Made by a program: the position numbers and the translations under genes
In this document: one piece after another, positions 58,571 through 64,000 of the stretch
How positions within the stretch are numbered: the first letter of the stretch is position 1
Layout of the letters: each line of letters opens with the position of its first letter
The notes under the pieces: generated by a model
Told to the model about the DNA's origin: nothing
The model's database searches: none
The model's input: the letters and a program-made list of their open reading frames with translations, nothing else
Source: Nageia nagi
Lineage: Eukaryota > Pinophyta
Assembly: GCA_050084985.1 (NCBI GenBank)
Contig: JBITNC010000001.1
Coordinates: 158,782,001 to 158,846,000, forward strand
Length of the DNA stretch: 64,000 nt
Direction: 5' to 3'

Positions 58571-58722
58571 ACTTGCTTATGGTATTGTGAGACTCACCAT
58601 ATACAAATTTCTCACACTTGAACTTCAAGTACTTGTGGAATACAAATTCAAAGAGTTATTAGAGATAGTAAATACCATCATGAAAATTATGAGGTAACAA
58701 TTTACGATGGAGAAACCCAATG
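58571..58722 (+). repeat. Unit X copy 7, truncated by LINE
   Basis: Starts head to tail with copy 6 and breaks off at 58722 (GAGAAACCCAATG), where LINE sequence begins. Confidence 0.75.
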
Positions 58723-59760
58723 AAAATTAAAGTTATTTGTTTCTAAAAATTGAATTTGAAAAACCCTATGATCATATAGAATGGCATTTAATAGATTCAA
58801 TGTTGCAATATTTGGGTTTTGGTTCGAATTTCATTAAAACTCTCAATATATTATTTAATGATGCCTTAATGGTATTATCAATCAATAATTCATATTTTGA
58901 TTAGATTGGTTTTTTCCATTAGATTTTGTAGGTTTTCCTACTCACCTTATCACTTTATGTTCTAGAAGCTAAGACTTTTGGTTAGTTCCTTACTCATCAA
59001 GTTTCTATTGGCATGGTTAAGGGAATTGTTCTCCTTAATAATCAAGGGGAACTTGGCAATGGTCACTTTCAATATGACTCTTTCCTAAACTTGTAGGAAG
59101 AAGAATAGTTTATCACATAAGTTCTTAAATTCTTGGATACCTCCTACAAATTGTCTATGACTAATACACAATGGAGTAATACTTCATGTTATAGATAATG
59201 ACCGATCCCCATACCCAATTGGCTTAACCCAAGCTTAACCAATACAAGTGGAACTAGCAACAACATAGAGAAGCTTATATATTTCTAAGCATTCCCTTTG
59301 CTCTACAACCTATCATTGTCTCCATTTTAGTGATTTTTAGTGCTAAAAGTAGAAAAATTTAACTATTAGCTTACCAAAAAGCTCTACTTGGCTAGTAAAT
59401 TTCAATTATGCTCCAAGGTTTTAGCTGCTACTCATGTGCATGATTACTCCTATTGGGTACAATCATAGGTTTTTTATCACATATTATATAAGATTCTTCA
59501 TGACTTCATTTAGTCCAATTTTTATTTGAAGAAAGGATTTCATCTTGTATCGTGTGATGTATCCTACCTCTCTAAAAGCTCTAGATCGATGGGACTTCTG
59601 GATTATTATTGCTAGGGTATTGTATGGCATGCAAAATGGATATTATAGGCTATAAAAGGTAATGAAGCTTTTAAATTGCTTCTTAACTATCTTATATCTT
59701 GTAGTAGCATGCTAAACTATTAAGCATAGAAAGGTATGTTCTTTGAGTCCCTCCTTGTTA
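58723..59760 (+). mobile_element. L1-like LINE RT remnant, plus strand
   Basis: Plus-strand order: a decayed 'KxDFEKxYDxIEW' region (58735-58810), a region like FPTHLITLCSRS (about 58950), NQGELGNGHFQYDSFLNL (about 59045), SKFQLCSKVLAATHVHDYSY (about 59400), then FYLKKGFHLVSCDVSYLSKS and MGLLDYYC (about 59525-59600) and AKWIL. This is the RT domain from fingers to C-terminal block. The active site should read F-A-D-D and has become F-Q-Y-D. There are many stops. It truncates unit X copy 7. Confidence 0.75.
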
Positions 59761-59879
59761 CCTTAGTAACTATTAAGATACTTGGATCTTTTATTTTCCA
59801 TAGTATCTAGTGAGCTTGGAAATAACTTAAACCCTAGCTTCATTGAAAATATGAATGGTTTAGAAAGTTATTCTTTGTC

Positions 59880-61254
59880 AACACTTAGAATATTTCAAGA
59901 TCGATTATTTTATAATACCATGGTAATCCTCTTACTTATGTGTAATGGATTCATATCCAATATTATTTTAGAAAATGTATTAGCATAGTGGCAGTTTTTT
60001 TCATGTTACACTAGGGACTGGATACCTTGGGAAGAGTTTCATCATACCTTTCATTTATCTGGTACAAACAAGTATATATATGATGCAATCATAACATGCA
60101 CCCCTCATTCAATTTTATATAAAATTGGTGGATTGGCTAGGAATGGTATATTAACAATCCATTTGTCAATTACAATGCCAAGTGTGGGTATACTTGGCTT
60201 TTACCATATTTTCTTATGATTCCTCAATTTGATAAGAAATGAAATTTTATTTTCACTAGAACTAGATAACAAGCTAGGTCTTAGATAGTTTAGGCTTATT
60301 ACATTCAGACCAAGAAATACTCTTTCTACATGGAGCCTATTGTCTCAAGGCCTTACTTAAGTGATCAATTGAAGCATCTAGGTTTCATTAACCTACTATG
60401 CCCATTCTATAATATATCTAAGTTTTATTTCCACTTATTTTGGTCCCATGAGAATGCCAGAAGTGCATGGAAGTGAATTTGCATTATCTTTATATTATTT
60501 ATACTAGTCACCTCTTAGAAATAGGCATTATTGGGTGATGTTTTCACCTTCACTCTCCCATTGCATGAAGTGTGGAATATTATTTTAGTTAGCATTTTCT
60601 ATTCTTTATGGAAATCTCTTAATAGTATCATTTTTTCTTAACAATTTATATTATTTCTTTTTTCTTTCTAACAAGATGCCAGTGTTTCATAATCTATAGC
60701 TATAAATTTGTATTTGGATAAAAAAGTGGTGATGGAGTTGGAGAACCTTCACACTCTATTAGATTATTGGGAAAATGCCTCATGTATTGTGAGTTTAATC
60801 CCTTGAGATCATTCATCCTAGGATAATTCTAGGTCTCATTCACACCACAACCATCGTCATGTGTGAGCTCAGTCCTTTGAGCACCATAAATTGCAATTGC
60901 TACTAATTGGAAATTCTTGGCATACTGCAAGAAACAACTCCTTCCATGTAGAAGGATGGGATGTGCAACCAAAGTCTTTTGAACCCATGGTAGGTTGGAG
61001 TGATGATGATTTCTAGGAGACAATATGGTCATCTTGATATTGCCAAATACATACCAAAATATCATGGATGATGAGGACCTCCCTCTTGCTTGCACATCTC
61101 TTAATTTGATCTAAGTTTTACTTAGTTGGATTTTAATGCCTTATTTTAGTGGCCAAGGGTCATAATGGAGACTTAATTTTTTTTCCTCCTAACCTTTGTT
61201 GCCTCCTAACCCACAAGGTTAGTATGACTCCATATTGAGATGTGATTTAGCCAC
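59880..61254 (+). repeat. IQD cassette E, outer flank
   Basis: Collinear with 29190-30458 (cassette D) and in part with cassette B. Contains the empty LINE target at 60401-60415. It runs into the IQD 3' flank at about 61255 without interruption, so E is the only complete cassette in the window. Confidence 0.8.
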
Positions 61255-61742
61255 CCACACCTTTTCTTTATTATAAAATGTTTATATTTTATTAATCTAA
61301 CATCTTTTTATGAAAGAGAATGTAAAAGAGAGATGAAAGTTATAAAAGATTTATATTTTATTTTGATTAAATAAAAGACTTATAAATTATCAATATTATA
61401 GAAATTAATTTTTCAATTTATACATAGAAAGGTAAAAATTTCATGATACAAGAAAATAACTAAAAAAATAACTTTTAAATTTTTATATAAAAATTATAAA
61501 TACATACAAAAACAAATTCCAATAACCAAAGAATTATAAGAACATCAACTTTACCAAAATATATTGCAACATTTTTTAATAACCAAATAAAATCTAATTA
61601 AAATTATTAGTTGTAGATAGAGATAGTCAAAGGATAAAATAATATGATTACAATATTTTTCTATCATCAAAGACGATTAAGCTAAAAATCAAGACTAAAC
61701 TTGGGTTTGATGGCTCTCAGACTCGAATTTATTTTCTCAGGC

Positions 61743-62337
61743 TCAATTATTTTCTAAAGAGAAGACGGAAAATCGAGAGGATTGTTTGAGGAGCTTTCGG
61801 GATCTGACCCGCTCTTGCAGTCTGATGAGAGTCTTCATGCACTGCAACGCCATCCTCGCCTCCCTCCTCACAACAAACCCGCGGAACAATGCCTGCAACC
61901 TCACCACCGCCTTCAGAGCACGCAATGCCTTCTTTGCCTGCATCGCAAACACAAAACAAAAATAATATCATTTATTTCTTCATCAAGGTCAGGCAATCGA
62001 ATGTATGCTTAGTTTAAAGCCTTTGATCTTACGAGATGGCCACGGTAGGCTGCTTGGATTCTGATGGCGGCGCGCTGCTCTAAACACCACACTTCATTTT
62101 CATACGAGCGGCGATATGCCATATCCATAGTCAGTTGAGTAAGATTCAGAACCACTGCCGCGGCTTGGACGGCTACAGCTGCTGCCTCCGTTGCTGCGGC
62201 TGTTGCATGGGCTATCTCCTTTTGACCATCATTCTTTTCATCCTCTTCGCATATCTGAGGGAATAATATGACCAAGAATGCGAGGATTTCATCATCCTCT
62301 TCACATGCTGTTTCAGCCAATTTTCAGTCTTTACCAT
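61743..62337 (-). CDS. IQD-like calmodulin-binding protein, copy E, frameshifted
   Basis: Exon 1 runs from ATG at 62337 to 62033 and exon 2 from 61937 to 61743, with a 95-bp intron bounded by GTAAGA and GATGCAG. Exon 1 starts MVKTENWLKQHVKRMMKSS, continues after a frame change with QICEEDEKND and the Ala/Val-rich helix, and ends AAIRIQAAYRGHL. Exon 2 gives AKKALRALKAVVRLQALFRG, FVVRREARMALQCMKTLIRL and QERVRSRK, a complete IQ67 domain after splicing. Exon 1 is 305 nt. Copies A and C have one more base (CCCC against CCC on the gene strand, 62259-62261), so a 1-bp deletion breaks the N-terminal frame. Translation from a downstream ATG (62320 in the other frame) would keep the IQ67 domain. Otherwise it is the best-preserved copy. 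Confidence 0.7.
61938..62032 (-). other. IQD intron, copy E (95 bp, phase 0)
   Basis: Splits the IQ67 domain after the Leu of RGHL and before AKKALRAL, the conserved IQD intron position. GT and AG are intact. It differs from the intron of copy C at one base only. Confidence 0.8.
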
Positions 62338-62480
62338 TCTTTCACAATGCAATTAGCATCTCAGAATATCACAACAAGTTTCTTTGAAATCCAGTCGTTA
62401 TCTTTTTGCGTGGAAATAAATCCAAAGACGTGGAGCGTACGGGAAAAGGCTGCGAAAGTGTTGAGCTTTATCTTAGCTTT

Positions 62481-62518
62481 AGTGACGCACCACAACTGCA
62501 CTCTGCAAGTCCAAAGCA
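62481..62518 (-). promoter_or_regulatory. Conserved block upstream of IQD copy E
   Basis: GACGCACCACAACTGCACTC followed by TGCAAGTCCAAAGCAC. Copies A and C have CACGTC where E has CAAGTC. About 145 bp upstream of the ATG. Confidence 0.4.
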
Positions 62519-62599
62519 CAGCAATGTTGTCAGGACAGACCCCAACATGCTGCTTCCACGTCTCCCTCTCCAATTTCTTTAAAAAAGATTTCAATTATT

Positions 62600-64000
62600 T
62601 AATTTAAGGAGGTTTGGTTTTTATAATAGTAATTAAGGATAACTATTATCTATCTACTTTTTTATTTTCTTCCTCAAAATACCTTGAAACAGGCCCTTAG
62701 AAAATATATGGGAAGTTACACAGGCTTGAATGAAATCTATCAGTTCTTCAATAAATAATAAATAAAATAATATCCAAAAATACCCAACCTCTCAATGTGA
62801 AGGGAGACTTCAGTAATATGTTACCATGTGGAAGTCAACAACTCAAAAGGAAGCCAAATAGGGTGTTGTAAGTGGTCTAAGCTTCCAATAAAGCTGGTAG
62901 GCCCCTTCATGACAGCGCCTTTGTGCATGTTGGAATGAATCCACATGATAAGATCTTCAAAACCCTTACATATAGGTCCCCATGTTGATTTCGTTACACC
63001 ATCTGCACATGGCATCATTGTAGATCATCTCTTCTATGTGTTTCATCCACATCATTGTTCATGGGTATCCTTTGACTCCATGTTTGTTGGTAATTGGTAG
63101 ACCTTTTTATAAATGAGTGCATCCCTCTTAGCTATGTTAATGTGGCTCTTACATTTCTACACAATAGTTGGTAATTCCATCTAATCAATACACCTATCCT
63201 TCTCCTCCTTTAGTCATCCATGTGGATTTTGGGTCTTATTTTGACATTTTGAATTGCAAAATATTTTTTAAAACCTTTTGATTTACATAAAATTAGTAAA
63301 ACTTAAAACCTACATAAAAATCACTTCAAACATTAGATTTTGAAACCATCAAAGTTTCCAAAAATATTGAGGAGAGGTCTTTAATATGAAGATATAAAAT
63401 CAATTTTTGTTAACATTAATTTTTTGAAATAATTCCCATTTTGGATCACTTGTCCATTTGTATATGATTTTGATCCCACAAAAGTCTCAAGATTCAAATG
63501 ATGAGGAAAAATAAATCCCCAAATCAAATCCAAAATTATACCTTTTCTTGAAATCATTCTATCTTTTGCTCATTCTCTTAACTTATGGCTTTTCACATTG
63601 TCATTGAGTATGCCTTTTTATTTTATCTTTGGGTTTTCCTCTGGGTCTTATCTTATCCCACTTGGTATTTTTCCTTTAGAATATTTCTCAATTCTACCTC
63701 TAAATAATTTCATTTTACCACACTCCATGGATGTGATAGTAAAATCTCTAATTCCATATTCTAGTCATAATTTTGAATTCCAATTCCCATTTCTTATTAT
63801 GAAATCAAATGGGCTTTGATATCAATGTGATTCATAAAGCATAGTTTCCTATGGCATTACAAGACTCACCACATATGGATTTTGCATACTTGAACCTATG
63901 GTACTTATGGAATATAAATTTAAAAAATTAAGATAAATTGTAAACATTATCACAAAAATTATAAGATAACATTTTACCTCAGAGAAACCAAATGTGGGAA
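62600..64000 (+). repeat. Unit X copies 8 and 9, partial
   Basis: 62600-63840 matches the second part of the unit (from AATTTAAGGAGGTT at about 48.9 kb). From 63841 the next unit starts (AAGACTCAC at 63861) and continues past the window end. The repeat begins right after the upstream region of IQD copy E. The open frame at 63598-63819 corresponds to the one at 49941 and is part of the repeat. Confidence 0.75.

Noticed and set aside
1-64000. CRISPR array, integron, prophage, bacterial-type operon or rRNA/tRNA gene
   Set aside because: No regularly spaced short repeats, no clover-leaf candidates or rRNA cores noticed, and spliced plant gene fragments throughout. The window is nuclear plant DNA.
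1-64000. Integrated plant pararetrovirus (caulimovirid)
   Set aside because: RT-containing sequences seen are L1-like LINE or Ty3/gypsy with integrase. No movement-protein or coat-protein-like region was recognised.

Overview
The window is AT-rich plant nuclear DNA that is mostly decayed repeat. It holds no intact gene that I can defend. The plant assignment rests on fragments of an IQ67-domain (IQD) calmodulin-binding gene with its typical phase-0 intron, PPR and PPR-DYW gene fragments, plant-type L1-like LINEs, and Ty3/gypsy and Ty1/copia elements. The density of old retroelements with long spacers suggests a very large genome, perhaps a gymnosperm. That last step is inference only. Three runs of exactly 100 N (from 30459, 37088 and 54277) are scaffold gaps of unknown size.

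The most informative structure is a dispersed array of one gene-bearing cassette. A small IQD gene on the minus strand, with its own flanking sequence, occurs as copy A (about 11.9-12.86 kb, outer flank at 6.0-6.38 kb), B (14.5-17.6 kb), C (23.1-24.43 kb), D (flank only, 29.2-30.46 kb, running into a gap) and E (59.9-62.55 kb). All copies have the same orientation. A and B are clearly dead. C and E each carry a single obvious lesion: C has a lost splice acceptor (AG to AA), E a 1-bp frameshift.

Around these cassettes lie mobile elements whose ends can be proved inside the window, because paralogous empty sites are present: a 975-bp terminal-inverted-repeat element (17663-18637), a 1.4-kb solo LTR with TSD ATTAA (25826-27232), and a 1.83-kb LINE derivative with a 15-bp TSD (14752-16581). 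A Ty3/gypsy remnant (19081-23104, plus) has an inverted partner (37430-40640, minus). The two share inactivating mutations, so the pair arose by DNA duplication and not by retrotransposition. A second inverted block pairs 3290-5560 with 40660-42910.

The right half (42.9-64 kb) is dominated by an unidentified repeat of about 1.65 kb, partly in tandem, within a duplicated block of roughly 5 kb (47.1-52.1 and 54.4-58.7 kb), broken by LINE fragments. The stretch 33.0-37.09 kb before the second gap looks like poorly polished long-read sequence and should not be interpreted biologically. I found no CRISPR array, tRNA, rRNA or plausible new gene system. The value of the window is its duplication, decay and insertion history.
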